In this document: positions 17,982 through 26,711 of the stretch, one piece after another | Numbering within the stretch: the first letter of the stretch is position 1 | How the letters are laid out: each line of letters opens with the position of its first letter | Assembly: GCF_018623055.1 (NCBI RefSeq) | Contig: NZ_CP076019.1 | Location: 2,666,001-2,730,000, forward strand | DNA: 64,000 nt | DNA from: Halorubrum sp. 2020YC2 | GTDB taxonomy: Archaea; Halobacteriota; Halobacteria; Halobacteriales; Haloferacaceae | Direction of reading: 5' to 3' | Made by a program: the position numbers and the translations under genes | The notes under the pieces: generated by a model | Seen by the model: only the letters and a program-made list of their open reading frames with translations | Told to the model about the DNA's origin: nothing | The model's database searches: none

Positions 17982-18093
17982 GATCGAGAACGTGTCTTTC
18001 GAGACCCGTCGGAGGCACATGTATGTTGTGTTATGTGTGTGGGCGCCGCGGGGGCGACGACCGCCTCGACGGCGACGGTCCGGGCGGCGACCG

Positions 18094-19395
18094 TCACGCG
18101 GGGTCCGCCGGCTCGTCGCCGCTCCCGCCGACCGCGGCGAACCCGTTCTCGTCGGCGTGTTCGACCCGGACTCGGGTGACCCGGGTCGCGGTCGCCCCCG
18201 TGACCGTGAAGGTGACGTCGCCCGCGGCGGCGCGGTCGCCCCCGGACGGGAGCCGGCCGAGCTGGCGGGTTATCAGGCCCGCCACGGTCTCGGCGCCCGC
18301 CTCCGCGGGCAGCGAGAGACCGAGCGTCTCGTTGAGGTGCGAGACGGTGGTCCAACCGCGGACGACGGCCGCGTCGGGCGCGACGACGTCGACGGCGTCC
18401 GTCTCCCACCGGCCGACCAGCTCCCCGACCACCTCCTCGAAGAGGTCCTCCAGCGTCGCGATCCCGACGACCGCGCCGTGTTCGTCGACGACGATCACCA
18501 TCCGGGCCTCGCTCGCGCGCATCTCCGCGAACAGCTCGTCGAGCGGCTTCGTCTCGGGGACGAACGTCGGCTCGCTGAGCGCGCTCGCGAGGTCGTCGCC
18601 CGCCTCGTCGGCCCGGATCGCGTCCCGGACGTCGAGTACGCCGACCACGTCGTCGCGGTTCTCGCCGTAGACGGGCATCCGGGTGACCCCCTCGCTCGCC
18701 GCCGTCGAGAGCGCGTCCGCCGGGGTCGCCGTGTCGGGGAGCGCGACCACGTCGGTCCGGGGGACCATCACCGCGGCGACGGTCGTGGTCTCTAACTCGA
18801 GGACGCCGCGGATCATCGCGCCCTCCTCGGCGTCGAGCGCGCCCGCGGCCTCGCCCGAGCGCACGAGCGTCGCGATCTCCTCGCGGGAGAGGTACGACTC
18901 GATGTCGGACTCGCCGCCCGTGAACCGGTTGACGACGCCCGAGAGCGCCTCGAACACGTACAGGACGGGCCGGAGGGCGCGCTGGATCGCGACCACCGTC
19001 CGAGAGACGCGGAGGGCGTGCCGCTCGGCGTTGGCGACCGCGTACGACTTCGGCGCGATCTCACCGAAGACGATGACGAAAAGCGAGGTGACGAGCGTCG
19101 ACCCCGTGGCCGCCTCGCCGCCGGAGAAGCCGAACCGGACGAACACCGCGGTCGCGACCGACGCGGCCGCGATGTTGGCGACGTTGTTGCTCACCAACGC
19201 CGTGACGAGGAAGCGGTGCGAGTCGTCGCGCAGCGCCGACAGCGCGCGGGCGCCCGGGACGTCGGTCGCGACGAGCGAGTCGATCCGGTGAGTCGGCACG
19301 GAGAACACCGCGAGCTCCGAACTGGAGAAGAAGGCGCTCACCGCGGTCAGCGCGAGGATGGCGCCGACGCCGACGAGCGCGATCGTGAGATCCAT
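18094..19395 (-). CDS. CNNM/CorC-type membrane protein (DUF21-CBS-CorC_HlyC)
   Basis: A 433-residue CNNM-family protein. Residues 1-200 form the DUF21 membrane domain with about four helices (VSAFFSSSELAVFSVPTHRIDSL, ALVSNNVANIAAAS, FGEIAPKSYAVANAE). Paired CBS domains follow at about 220-335 (MVPRTDVVALPD, RMPVYGENRDDVVGVLDVRD). A C-terminal CorC_HlyC domain comes last. Family members move or regulate Mg2+ or Na+, and CBS domains usually sense adenine nucleotides. A TTTTATAT box (19412-19419) about 20 nt upstream supports the ATG at 19395. Confidence 0.9.
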   Translation of the reverse strand: MDLTIALVGVGAILALTAVSAFFSSSELAVFSVPTHRIDSLVATDVPGARALSALRDDSHRFLVTALVSNNVANIAAASVATAVFVRFGFSGGEAATGSTLVTSLFVIVFGEIAPKSYAVANAERHALRVSRTVVAIQRALRPVLYVFEALSGVVNRFTGGESDIESYLSREEIATLVRSGEAAGALDAEEGAMIRGVLELETTTVAAVMVPRTDVVALPDTATPADALSTAASEGVTRMPVYGENRDDVVGVLDVRDAIRADEAGDDLASALSEPTFVPETKPLDELFAEMRASEARMVIVVDEHGAVVGIATLEDLFEEVVGELVGRWETDAVDVVAPDAAVVRGWTTVSHLNETLGLSLPAEAGAETVAGLITRQLGRLPSGGDRAAAGDVTFTVTGATATRVTRVRVEHADENGFAAVGGSGDEPADPA

Positions 19396-19457
19396 GCCCG
19401 ACCATGCGCCCGGATATAAAAGGGAGTACCGGCGCGTAAAGTGTACACGAACGCGCA

Positions 19458-19480
19458 CTCTCCACCGGAAACGAAGGGGT
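19458..19480 (+). other. ORB-like origin-recognition box between corC-like gene and serA
   Basis: CTCTCCACCGGAAACGAAGGGGT matches the haloarchaeal ORB pattern (TCCA...GAAACGAAGGGGT plus following bases) seen at the origin at 52.5 kb. It lies in the divergent gap, 86 bp before serA and 33 kb from the origin. An Orc1/Cdc6 protein could bind here as a regulator or titration site. Confidence 0.6.
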
Positions 19481-19565
19481 CGATGCCCACGAGCGCGGAT
19501 CCGGTCGGGCGGCAAAACGGCGCGATGAGGAAAGCGTTAACCCCGCTGCGCGGGTGCGTTTCGGC

Positions 19566-21170
19566 ATGAAGGTACTCGTGACCGACCCCATCGCGGACGC
19601 GGGGTTGGACCGACTCCGAGACGCCGGCCACGAGGTCGTCACCGACTACGAAGCCGACGGCGACGCGCTGCTCGACGCCGTCGCCGACGCCAACGCGCTG
19701 ATCGTGCGGTCCGGAACGGACGTGAGCGAGGCCGTCTTCGAGGCCGCGAGCGATCTGGTCATCGTCGGCCGCGCCGGCATCGGCGTCGACAACATCGACA
19801 TCGAGGCCGCCACCGACCACGGGGTCATCGTCGCGAACGCGCCCGAGGGGAACGTCCGCGCCGCCGCCGAGCACACGGTCGCGATGACGTTCGCCGTCGC
19901 GCGCTCGATCCCGCAGGCGCACGGCCGCCTCGTCGGCGGCGAGTGGGCGAAAGGCGAGTTCCTCGGCACCGAGGTGAACAACAAGACGCTCACCATCGTC
20001 GGCCTCGGCCGCGTCGGTCAGGAGGTCGCCAAGCGCCTCGACTCGCTCGGGATGGATCTGGTCGTCTACGACCCGTACATCTCCGAGGAGCGCGCGGACC
20101 GGATGGGCGCCGAACTCGTCGAGGACCTCCACGACGCGCTCGCGGCCGGCGACTTCGCGACGATCCACACCCCGCTCCTCCCCGAGACGGAGGGGATGAT
20201 CGGGGAGGCCGAGCTGGCCCAGCTGGAGGGCGGCTACCTGATCAACTGCGCCCGCGGCGGCATCGTCGACGAGGACGCGCTCGCGGCGGCGGTCGACGAC
20301 GGCGTCCTCGCGGGCGCCGCGCTCGACTCCTTCGCGGAGGAGCCGCTCCCCGACGACTCCCCCCTGCTCGACGTCGAAGAGATCGTCTTGACGCCACACC
20401 TCGGCGCTTCCACGGAGGCCGCACAGGAGAACGTCGCGGTCGACACCGCCGAGGCGGTGCTGGCCGCGTTCGACGGCGAGCCGGTCCTGACGGCGCTCAA
20501 CGCGCCCTCCGTCGACGAGAGCGCCTTCCCGCGGATCGAGCCGTACATCGACGTGGCCGAGACCGCCGGCAAGGTCGCCGCCCAGCTGCTCGACGGCCGG
20601 ATCACGGAGGTGGAGACGACCTACGAGGGCGACATCGCCGCCGAGGAGGTCGACCTCGTCACCGCGAGCGCCCTGAAGGGCGTCTTCGAGCCGCTGGAGT
20701 GGCAGGTGAACTCGGTGAACGCGCCGCGGCTCGCGGAGGAGCGCGGCATCGAGGTGACGGAGTCGAAGACCCGCCAGACCGACGACTTCCAGAGCCTCGT
20801 GCGCGTCACCGTCCGCAACGGCGACGACGAGATCGCGGTCGAGGGGACCCTGTTCGCCGGCGAGGACGCCCGCATCGTCCGGATCGACGGGTTCCGCGTC
20901 GACGCGGTCCCGTACGGCCACATGCTGGTCGCGCGCAACACCGACGAGCCGGGCGTCATCGGCCTCATCGGCACCGTCCTGGGCGACCACGGCGTGAACA
21001 TCGCCGGGATGTTCAACGGCCGCGAGACGCAGGGCGGGGAGGCGCTCACCGTCTACAACCTCGACTCGGCCGTCCCCGACGCCGCTATCGATGACCTCCT
21101 CGCGGACGACCGGATCGTCGAGATCACCGAGATCACGCTGGACGGCGCCGACGGCCGCGCCGACGAGTAG
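19566..21170 (+). CDS. serA: D-3-phosphoglycerate dehydrogenase
   Basis: A 534-residue long-form SerA, which catalyses the first step of serine synthesis (3-phosphoglycerate to 3-phosphohydroxypyruvate, NAD-dependent). The NAD loop GLGRVGQEVAKRL is at about 147-159. Catalytic Arg, Glu and His are in NCARGGIVDEDAL, about 230, in the following ASBP-type region, and in LTPHLGAST, about 280. The ASB domain and a C-terminal ACT domain (about 455-530, NTDEPGVIGLIGTVLGDHG) give serine feedback control in the family. The ATG at 19566 is preferred to the in-frame GTG four codons earlier. Confidence 0.95.
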   Translation: MKVLVTDPIADAGLDRLRDAGHEVVTDYEADGDALLDAVADANALIVRSGTDVSEAVFEAASDLVIVGRAGIGVDNIDIEAATDHGVIVANAPEGNVRAAAEHTVAMTFAVARSIPQAHGRLVGGEWAKGEFLGTEVNNKTLTIVGLGRVGQEVAKRLDSLGMDLVVYDPYISEERADRMGAELVEDLHDALAAGDFATIHTPLLPETEGMIGEAELAQLEGGYLINCARGGIVDEDALAAAVDDGVLAGAALDSFAEEPLPDDSPLLDVEEIVLTPHLGASTEAAQENVAVDTAEAVLAAFDGEPVLTALNAPSVDESAFPRIEPYIDVAETAGKVAAQLLDGRITEVETTYEGDIAAEEVDLVTASALKGVFEPLEWQVNSVNAPRLAEERGIEVTESKTRQTDDFQSLVRVTVRNGDDEIAVEGTLFAGEDARIVRIDGFRVDAVPYGHMLVARNTDEPGVIGLIGTVLGDHGVNIAGMFNGRETQGGEALTVYNLDSAVPDAAIDDLLADDRIVEITEITLDGADGRADE

Positions 21171-21176
21171 TCCGCG

Positions 21177-21281
21177 TCAGTACGCGGCGACCGGGACAAA
21201 CGGCTCGAAGTCGTCGACGCTTCGGGTGACGACCGTCAGGTAATCGATCAGCGACGTCGTGTCGAGCGGGTACCGAGTCAC
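21177..21281 (-). pseudogene. VapC-type PIN toxin remnant (large internal deletion)
   Basis: A 34-codon frame starting at a GTG that overlaps the antitoxin stop (GTGA). It keeps the first strand of a PIN domain (YPLDTTSLIDYL, with the first catalytic Asp) and then jumps to what looks like a PIN C-terminus (TVVTRSVDDFEPF). About 100 middle residues, including the other acidic active-site residues, are missing. An in-frame deletion has therefore disarmed the toxin while its antitoxin gene stays intact. The identification rests on motif recognition in a short peptide. Confidence 0.6.
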
Positions 21282-21493
21282 GCCGACTCATCGAACCGAT
21301 CGCAGGACGCCGCGACGGCCTCGCGCAGCGAGTCGGCCTCCTCGGCCGACAGCGACCCGAACCCCTCTCGCCAATCGCCCTCGCTCTCGTCGATCGGCCG
21401 GTCGATGAGGTCGGAGAAGCTCTCGTCGTCGCGCTTCCGAGCGCGGAGCCGCTCGTACGCCTCCTCGCGAACGCCGATCGTCTTGGTTGGCAT
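21278..21493 (-). CDS. VapB-like antitoxin
   Basis: A 71-residue antitoxin of the archaeal VapB/DUF217 type: the N-terminal strand-turn-helix (MPTKTIGVREEAYERLRARKRDDESFSDLI) is the DNA-binding signature, and the acidic tail normally wraps the toxin. A TTTTAAGC box about 30 nt upstream is a likely promoter. The toxin gene that should follow is only a remnant, so this is an orphan antitoxin. It might still protect against related toxins or act as a repressor. Confidence 0.82.
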   Translation of the reverse strand: MPTKTIGVREEAYERLRARKRDDESFSDLIDRPIDESEGDWREGFGSLSAEEADSLREAVAASCDRFDESA

Positions 21494-21605
21494 CTCGTGG
21501 TTGCGTACGTGTTTGTGTGCTTAAAAGACGGCGACGGGGGCGAAGCGAAGCGCGAGCGGAGAACTGCGAGCCCGGACGGCCGCGCCGGCCCCTCGCGTCG
21601 GCCGC

Positions 21606-22889
21606 TCAGTCGCGCAGGTGGTCGAGGACCGCGTCGACGTCGTTCGGGACGGGTTCGGGGTCGCCGCCGGCCTCGTAGGCGGCGTCGGGGTCCTTGAGGA
21701 GGTGGCCGGTCGTCAGGCAGACCACCCGCTCGTCGTCGTCGACGACGCCCTCGCGGCGGAGCTTCTTCAGGCCCGCGAGGCTCGCCGCGGACGCGGGTTC
21801 GACGCCGACGCCCTCGGCCGCGAGGTGGCGCTGCGCGGCGGTGATCTCCGGGTCGCTCACGGCGACCGCGGTGCCGCCGGTGTTCCGGACGCCGGGGATC
21901 GCCTTCGGCGCGTTGACGGGGTTGCCGATCCGGATCGCGGTCGCGCGGGTCTCTACCTCCTCCCAGCGCCGGATCTCCTCGTTCCCCTCCTCTATCGCCT
22001 CGACCATCGGGGCGGCGCCCTCCGCCTGGACGCCGGTCAGTTTGGGGACCTCGTCGACGTCGAGCGCGCCCGCCTGCACGAGTTCGCGGAACCCCTTGTA
22101 CAGCGCCGAGGTGTTGCCGGCGTTGCCGACGGGGAGGACGATCCGGTCGGGGAAGCTCCCGTAGTCGGCGTAGAACTCCTCTAGGATCTCGAAGCCGATC
22201 GTCTTCTGGCCCTCCAGGCGGAACGGGTTTAGGGAGTTGAGCAGGTACGCCTCGCCGCGGGCGGCCAGCGCCTGCACGATGTCGAGGCAGGCGTCGAAGT
22301 TGCCGTCGACCTCCAGGATGCGCGCGCCGTGGAGGCTCGCCTGCGCGACCTTCCCCGCCGCGACCTTCCCCGCGGGGAGGAGCACGAGCGTCCGCATGTC
22401 GCCGCGCCCGCCGTAGGCCGCGAGCGCGGCCGAGGTGTTGCCCGTCGAGGCGCACGCGAGCGCGCCGACCCCGAGCTCCTTCGCGACCCGGACGCCGACG
22501 GTCATCCCGCGGTCCTTGAACGAGCCGGTGGGGTTCATCCCCTCGTGTTTGACCCGGAGGGCGTCGACGCCGACCGCCTCCTCGATCCGGGGGACGCGGT
22601 GGAGCGGGGTGTCGCCCTCGGGGAGCGTGACCCCGAGGTCGAACGGGAGCGCCTCGCGGTAGCGCCAGACGCCGCGGTCGGGGCCCTCGGAGGGCGCGCC
22701 CGACCCGAACTCGTCGAACGTCGGCGGGTCGTCGTAGCGCACTTCGAGCAGGCCGCCGCAGTCGTCGCAGGTGTACCGGACCTCCTCGAAGGGGGCGAAC
22801 GTCTCGTCGCACGCGATGCACGCGAGCCACGTCCCGTCGGCGGCGCAGTCGGGCGCCGCCGGGGTCGGGGCGTCGATGGCGAGATCCAT
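21606..22889 (-). CDS. thrC: Threonine synthase
   Basis: A 427-residue PLP enzyme that converts O-phosphohomoserine to threonine. A zinc-ribbon-like head has two CxxC pairs (CIACDE, CDDCGG, about 24-46). The PLP lysine is in NPTGSFKDRG (about 122-131). The phosphate cup is in STGNTSAALAAYGG (about 150) and the glycine loop is PVGNAGNTSALY (about 255). A CTTAAG box lies about 30 nt upstream. It shares the aspartate pathway with the aspartate kinase gene at 39.4 kb, but the two are not linked in an operon. Confidence 0.95.
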   Translation of the reverse strand: MDLAIDAPTPAAPDCAADGTWLACIACDETFAPFEEVRYTCDDCGGLLEVRYDDPPTFDEFGSGAPSEGPDRGVWRYREALPFDLGVTLPEGDTPLHRVPRIEEAVGVDALRVKHEGMNPTGSFKDRGMTVGVRVAKELGVGALACASTGNTSAALAAYGGRGDMRTLVLLPAGKVAAGKVAQASLHGARILEVDGNFDACLDIVQALAARGEAYLLNSLNPFRLEGQKTIGFEILEEFYADYGSFPDRIVLPVGNAGNTSALYKGFRELVQAGALDVDEVPKLTGVQAEGAAPMVEAIEEGNEEIRRWEEVETRATAIRIGNPVNAPKAIPGVRNTGGTAVAVSDPEITAAQRHLAAEGVGVEPASAASLAGLKKLRREGVVDDDERVVCLTTGHLLKDPDAAYEAGGDPEPVPNDVDAVLDHLRD

Positions 22890-23006
22890 TACGTTGCGGT
22901 CCGTCCCGGTACGGCTTAAGACGGGCGGTCGGAACGGACGTTGCCGGCCGAAGCGAAGGTGTTCGGGCGTTGCCGACCGAATCCGCGACGGCCGCCCTCC
23001 GCGGCC

Positions 23007-23222
23007 TCAGTCGACGATGATCTCGGAGCCCTCGGAGCCCTCGTCGCCGCCGGAGCCGAGCCGGTCCTGATAGCGCTGGATCCAGTCGGCAAAGCAGTCG
23101 GGACAGAGCCGCTGCGTGTCGATGTTCGCCCGGTCGACGCTCAGCCGGACGGTGCGCGAGAGCGCGTCCGTCGTCGGGTCGCCGCAGGCGTCGCAGGGCT
23201 CGGTCGTCGGCGCGTCGCTCAT
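23007..23222 (-). CDS. Small zinc-ribbon protein
   Basis: A 71-residue protein with two CxxC pairs (CDACGD, about 10-15; CPDCFADW, about 40-47) that should bind one zinc. An acidic glycine-rich tail (GSGGDEGSEGSE) follows. It belongs to the large pool of small zinc-finger proteins of haloarchaea with unknown function. It has its own start and sits between upp and thrC on the same strand. Confidence 0.75.
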   Translation of the reverse strand: MSDAPTTEPCDACGDPTTDALSRTVRLSVDRANIDTQRLCPDCFADWIQRYQDRLGSGGDEGSEGSEIIVD

Positions 23223-23298
23223 GTGGTCTCGGTCGCGGCCGCGGCTCTTAAAAGTACGTCGGCGGACCCGAAGGCGGCGGCGCGGGCCGCGGACACGC

Positions 23299-23976
23299 TC
23301 ACACCGTCCGGAACGCCCGGTCGCCGGCGTCTCCCAGCCCGGGAACGATGAACCCGTCCCCGTCGAGGCGGTCGTCGATGGCGACCGTCAGCAGGTCGGC
23401 GTCGGGGACCGACTCGCTCACGCGCACGAGCCCCTCGGGCGCGGAGACCGCCGAGAGGACGAACAGGTCCTCGAGGTCGTCGGCCTCGTCGAGGACGTGG
23501 TCGAGGACGGCGCACATCGTCGAGCCGGTGGCGAGCATCGGGTCCGCGACGATCACGGTGTCCTCGGGCCGGATCTCCGGGAGCTTCACGTAGTCGATGG
23601 TGATCGGGAACTCGCCGTCGTCGGTCATCCCGGCCGCCTCGTCGCGGCCGGCGGAGATGACTCCCTGTTTCGCGCGGGGGAACGCCTTCAGGAGCCCCTC
23701 GACGAACGGCGTCGCGGCCCGGAGGACGTTGATGATCACCACGTCGTCGAGCCCCTTCACGCGCTCGCCGGTGGTCTCCGCGAGAGGGGTCTCGACGGGG
23801 ACGTACTCGGTCTCCATCGCGCCGTCGATGATCTCGTAGCCGCAGATCCGGCCGAGCTTCACCAGCCCCTTGCGGAACGCGACCTGCTCGGTCTCGACGT
23901 CGCGCAGCCGCGAGAGGGTGTCCGTCGCCAGCGCGTGGGTGATGAGGTACGCGTCGTCGCGGTCTTCGATCGTCAT
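23299..23976 (-). CDS. upp: Uracil phosphoribosyltransferase
   Basis: A 225-residue salvage enzyme that makes UMP from uracil and PRPP. The PRPP-binding motif [14 protein letters not shown] is at about residues 125-138. The C-terminal uracil loop is [29 protein letters not shown] (about 85) is the other conserved block. The ATG at 23976 is the family start ([16 protein letters not shown]), and a GTTTTAAG box lies about 30 nt upstream. The frame is open upstream but not conserved-looking. Confidence 0.95.
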   Translation of the reverse strand: MTIEDRDDAYLITHALATDTLSRLRDVETEQVAFRKGLVKLGRICGYEIIDGAMETEYVPVETPLAETTGERVKGLDDVVIINVLRAATPFVEGLLKAFPRAKQGVISAGRDEAAGMTDDGEFPITIDYVKLPEIRPEDTVIVADPMLATGSTMCAVLDHVLDEADDLEDLFVLSAVSAPEGLVRVSESVPDADLLTVAIDDRLDGDGFIVPGLGDAGDRAFRTV

Positions 23977-24172
23977 TGTCCGGAATCCCGCCCGGAACGG
24001 TCTTAAAACGTGGCGAATCGGCCGCTCTCCCGTCGGTGCGCGAAGCGGAGAGCGCCGGCGAGGGGCACGACGCCGGTCGGGGGTCGAGACGGGGAGACGG
24101 GACGCGCGGCGAGACCGGTCGGGGCCGATCCGAGCCGATACGTTGATACGCTGTGGTCGTCGAACTCGCGAC

Positions 24173-24376
24173 ATGGTACTGTCCGCCTCCGCCGTGTCGC
24201 TGGTCAGCATCGCGGTGACGGTGCTGATGGTCGCCGCGATGCTGTACTTAGTCTGGGGATCACTCGACAGCGAGATCCACAGTCCCAGTCCCGACGACAG
24301 CGGGCAACCGGAGCTGGGTGAGGGCGACGAGACGGCCGAAGATCAAGAGGGGCTGCCCGAGAGCAACGCGGCGTAG
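24173..24376 (+). CDS. Small single-pass membrane protein
   Basis: A 67-residue protein with one hydrophobic helix (about residues 5-28, [20 protein letters not shown]) followed by an acidic, Pro/Ser-rich tail ending in ESNAA. The tail should face the cytoplasm or the exterior depending on orientation; I cannot tell which. It is divergent from upp. I know no function. Confidence 0.65.
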   Translation: MVLSASAVSLVSIAVTVLMVAAMLYLVWGSLDSEIHSPSPDDSGQPELGEGDETAEDQEGLPESNAA

Positions 24377-24429
24377 TTGTCCCGTCCGCGGTCGGAGCGC
24401 CACCGGTCGTGGGTTCGCGTCCGAGCTTT

Positions 24430-24819
24430 TTATTTCGGGTCGCTTTCAGACGGCTCGTACGCGACCGCGTCGCCGTCGGCCGGTGGCGCGCCGATCGCCA
24501 ACACGGTCACGTGGCCGTCGCCGTCGGCCGGGTTGTACGCTCGCTGCGGGCTCTCCGGGTCCACGACGAACAGGTCGTCCGCCGGGACCTCGTAGGTGCG
24601 CTCGGGGGTCTCGACCGCGAGCGTCCCGTCGAGCACGTAGAACGCCTCCTGTTGGGTCTCGTGGTAGTGGTACGCGAGCGGTAGCTGCTCGCCAGGCGCG
24701 GCGCTGAACCGGTTGATCGCCACGGCGTCGAGGCCGCCGGGACCGGACAGCTTCCGACACTCGGACGGTCGGTCCGGCTCCGGGTCGACCGAGTCGACGT
24801 CGACGACGCGATATCCCAT
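24430..24819 (-). CDS. Cupin-fold protein
   Basis: A 129-residue single cupin. The two metal-binding motifs can be seen: LAYHYHETQQEAFYVLDG (about 47-64, with His, His, Glu) and QRAYNPADGDGHVTV (about 90-104, where the usual motif-2 His is not obvious). Small cupins bind a metal and can be isomerases, dioxygenases or sensors; there is no basis for choosing here. The ATG at 24819 gives MGYRVVDVD. It is divergent from the next gene. Confidence 0.82.
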   Translation of the reverse strand: MGYRVVDVDSVDPEPDRPSECRKLSGPGGLDAVAINRFSAAPGEQLPLAYHYHETQQEAFYVLDGTLAVETPERTYEVPADDLFVVDPESPQRAYNPADGDGHVTVLAIGAPPADGDAVAYEPSESDPK

Positions 24820-24901
24820 GCCAACGAATTCCACGGAGCGAGCAAAAGGGCGTCGGGAGCGGTTTTAAGCAGGAGAACCCCGTACCGGGGCATAAGAAAT
24901 C

Positions 24902-25162
24902 ATGACAGACGAACCGGACCGGTCGGACGGGGGCGACGGCGCGGTCGAGGCGGAGGCGTGCGGGCGCTGCTCGATGTCGACCGTCGTCGGCGCGGTGGCG
25001 AGAGACCAGTCGCCGGCGAAGCGGGCCGAGCGCGACCCGTTCGCGGGCGAGCGGATCGAGGTCGACGAGTCGGCGGTCCGGCGGGTCTCACCCGCGGGAT
25101 ACCTCGGCGACCTCAAGGAGCGTCTCGACGCGGTCGCGCGCCGAATCGCGTACGGGGAGTAG
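24902..25162 (+). CDS. Hypothetical acidic protein
   Basis: An 86-residue protein I do not recognise. It has an acidic head with an isolated CGRC pair (about 20-23), a mixed charged middle and a C-terminal helix (YLGDLKERLDAVARRIAYGE). TATA-like TTTTAAG (24863-24869) lies about 35 nt upstream. It may be real, given codon usage and the clean start, but no motif is diagnostic. Confidence 0.6.
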   Translation: MTDEPDRSDGGDGAVEAEACGRCSMSTVVGAVARDQSPAKRAERDPFAGERIEVDESAVRRVSPAGYLGDLKERLDAVARRIAYGE

Positions 25163-25256
25163 CCGTCGACCGCGGTCTCGGCGGCCGAGCCGCGCGGTGC
25201 GGGTCGCGTCGGTGCGGGGAAACTTATACGCGTCCGCTCCGTAACGGGGGCAACCG

Positions 25257-25943
25257 ATGGAAGAGAGCATCTCCGGCTTCAAAGTGCGCGGCGACTGGGG
25301 CGACGTCGTCGAACACGGCGAGCGGATCGCCCTCGCGCTCCGGGAGGTCGGCATCGACGGCGACGCCTACTACGAGTTCGACGAGTGGCGTCCCAAGACC
25401 CACGAGCGCATCGACGAGGACGTCTCGGAGAAGACCGCGGCGCAGGCCTCCGTCGACGAGGGGAAAGGCGAGCGCGCCGGGCAGTCGCCGGGCGACGACC
25501 TCCAGACAGCCGGCGAGAAGCTCACGGAGTCCTACGAGAAGGTCGAGGAGAACGACACCGAGAGCGCCCGCGAGAGCTGGGGCGAGTCGATAGAACACGT
25601 CGCCCGCGCGGCCGACTCGGCCAGCCGGAAGGCGCTCCGGAAGGTGGAAGACGCCGTCTACCGGAACGTGATGACCCAGATGGCGCCGTACTACTTCGAC
25701 AACGAGCTCGTCAGCGCCAACATTCAGGAGGTCGCCCGCGCCGAGGACGGCGAGACGTTCGTCTTCGAGGTGAACGTCAACGACGACGAGCTGAAGGGGG
25801 AGGTGTCGGACGTGCTCGGGGAGTACGAGTCCGAAATCGACCGCTGGCACGTCGAGGCCGAGAAGCGGACCGAGGACGTCGCGGCCGCCGAGGGCGTCGA
25901 GCCGCCGGCCGAGGAGGGCGGCCCGGACTCGACGACGACGTAA
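25257..25943 (+). CDS. Haloarchaeal conserved protein, DUF5828-like
   Basis: A 228-residue acidic protein. The head (MEESISGFKVRGDWGDVVEHGERIA) and the WGESIEHVARAADSASRKALRKVEDAVYRNVMT stretch (about 105-140) resemble the haloarchaeal DUF5828 family as I remember it. Long helices dominate, with a beta-rich part near 150-180 (FDNELVSANIQEVARAEDGETFVFEVNV). No enzyme motif is visible. A CTTATAC box (25222-25228) lies about 30 nt before the ATG, so it is probably leaderless. Confidence 0.72.
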   Translation: MEESISGFKVRGDWGDVVEHGERIALALREVGIDGDAYYEFDEWRPKTHERIDEDVSEKTAAQASVDEGKGERAGQSPGDDLQTAGEKLTESYEKVEENDTESARESWGESIEHVARAADSASRKALRKVEDAVYRNVMTQMAPYYFDNELVSANIQEVARAEDGETFVFEVNVNDDELKGEVSDVLGEYESEIDRWHVEAEKRTEDVAAAEGVEPPAEEGGPDSTTT

Positions 25944-26019
25944 CGCGGGACGGCGGGCCCGGGGGCCGCGGGCGCGCCGTACCGGTCGCTTTTAACTCGT
26001 CGGCCACCGAACCGAACCC

Positions 26020-26259
26020 ATGAGCGAGGTACTCCGAGTCGAGGCGGGCGAGCTGTCCGTCGACGAACTCATCGACGCGCTCAACGACGGGCGGCGGATC
26101 CTCGTCGACGTCGAGGTCGCGGGCGCCAACCACGAGGTCGCCCTGCGCTACGACGGGGAGACGTACCACTGCGACACGCCGACGAACCTCCATCGGCACG
26201 GAGACGAGTCGGGGATGCGCGGCTGTATCGACCAGATGGGGTACGCCGCCGAGGAGTGA
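26020..26259 (+). CDS. Small haloarchaeal conserved protein
   Basis: A 79-residue acidic protein: MSEVLRVEAGELSVDELIDALNDG, then a beta-rich middle (RRILVDVEVAGANHEVALRYDGETYHCDTP) and a His/Cys-containing tail (NLHRHGDESGMRGCIDQMGYA) that might bind a metal. TTTTAAC (25990-25996) is well placed as a TATA box. Function unknown. The gap to the next gene is 55 bp, with its own TATA-like box (TTTAAC). Confidence 0.7.
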   Translation: MSEVLRVEAGELSVDELIDALNDGRRILVDVEVAGANHEVALRYDGETYHCDTPTNLHRHGDESGMRGCIDQMGYAAEE

Positions 26260-26314
26260 CGCGCCCGGCGGACGGAAACCGACATTTAACCTCGCCGCGG
26301 GCGAACCGACCGGC

Positions 26315-26689
26315 ATGAGCGACCCCGAAATCGAGGACCTCGTCGGCGACCGGTCTCCCTCGTTCGAACACGTCCTCTCCTGCGTCTTCGGCGTGCGCGA
26401 CCACGAGAGCCGCGCGTACCTCGCGCTGTTGGAGCACCCGGGCAGCACCGTCGCGGAGCTGGCCGACGCGCTCGACCGGGACCGGTCGAACGTGAACCGG
26501 TCGCTGTCGACGTTACGGGAGAAGGGACTCGTCGAGCGCCGCCGGCGGCTGCTCGACTCCGGCGGCTACGTCTACCAGTACACCGCGATTCCGGTCCCGG
26601 AGGCCAAGCGCCGCCTCCACGACGCCCTCGACGAGTGGGTCGCGGACGTCCACGACGCCATCGACGGCTTCGACCCGGACGAGGCCTGA
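26315..26689 (+). CDS. Winged-helix transcription regulator (TrmB/MarR-like)
   Basis: A 124-residue DNA-binding protein. The winged helix-turn-helix is at about 35-95: ESRAYLALLEHPGSTVAELADALDRDRSNVNRSLSTLREKGLVERRRR, followed by a wing (SGGYVYQYTAIP) and a C-terminal helix that probably dimerises. It resembles short haloarchaeal TrmB-family regulators without a sugar-binding domain. It converges on the S9 peptidase gene; its targets are unknown. Confidence 0.85.
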   Translation: MSDPEIEDLVGDRSPSFEHVLSCVFGVRDHESRAYLALLEHPGSTVAELADALDRDRSNVNRSLSTLREKGLVERRRRLLDSGGYVYQYTAIPVPEAKRRLHDALDEWVADVHDAIDGFDPDEA

Positions 26690-26711
26690 GTCCGTTTCGG
26701 GGGACGGACGC

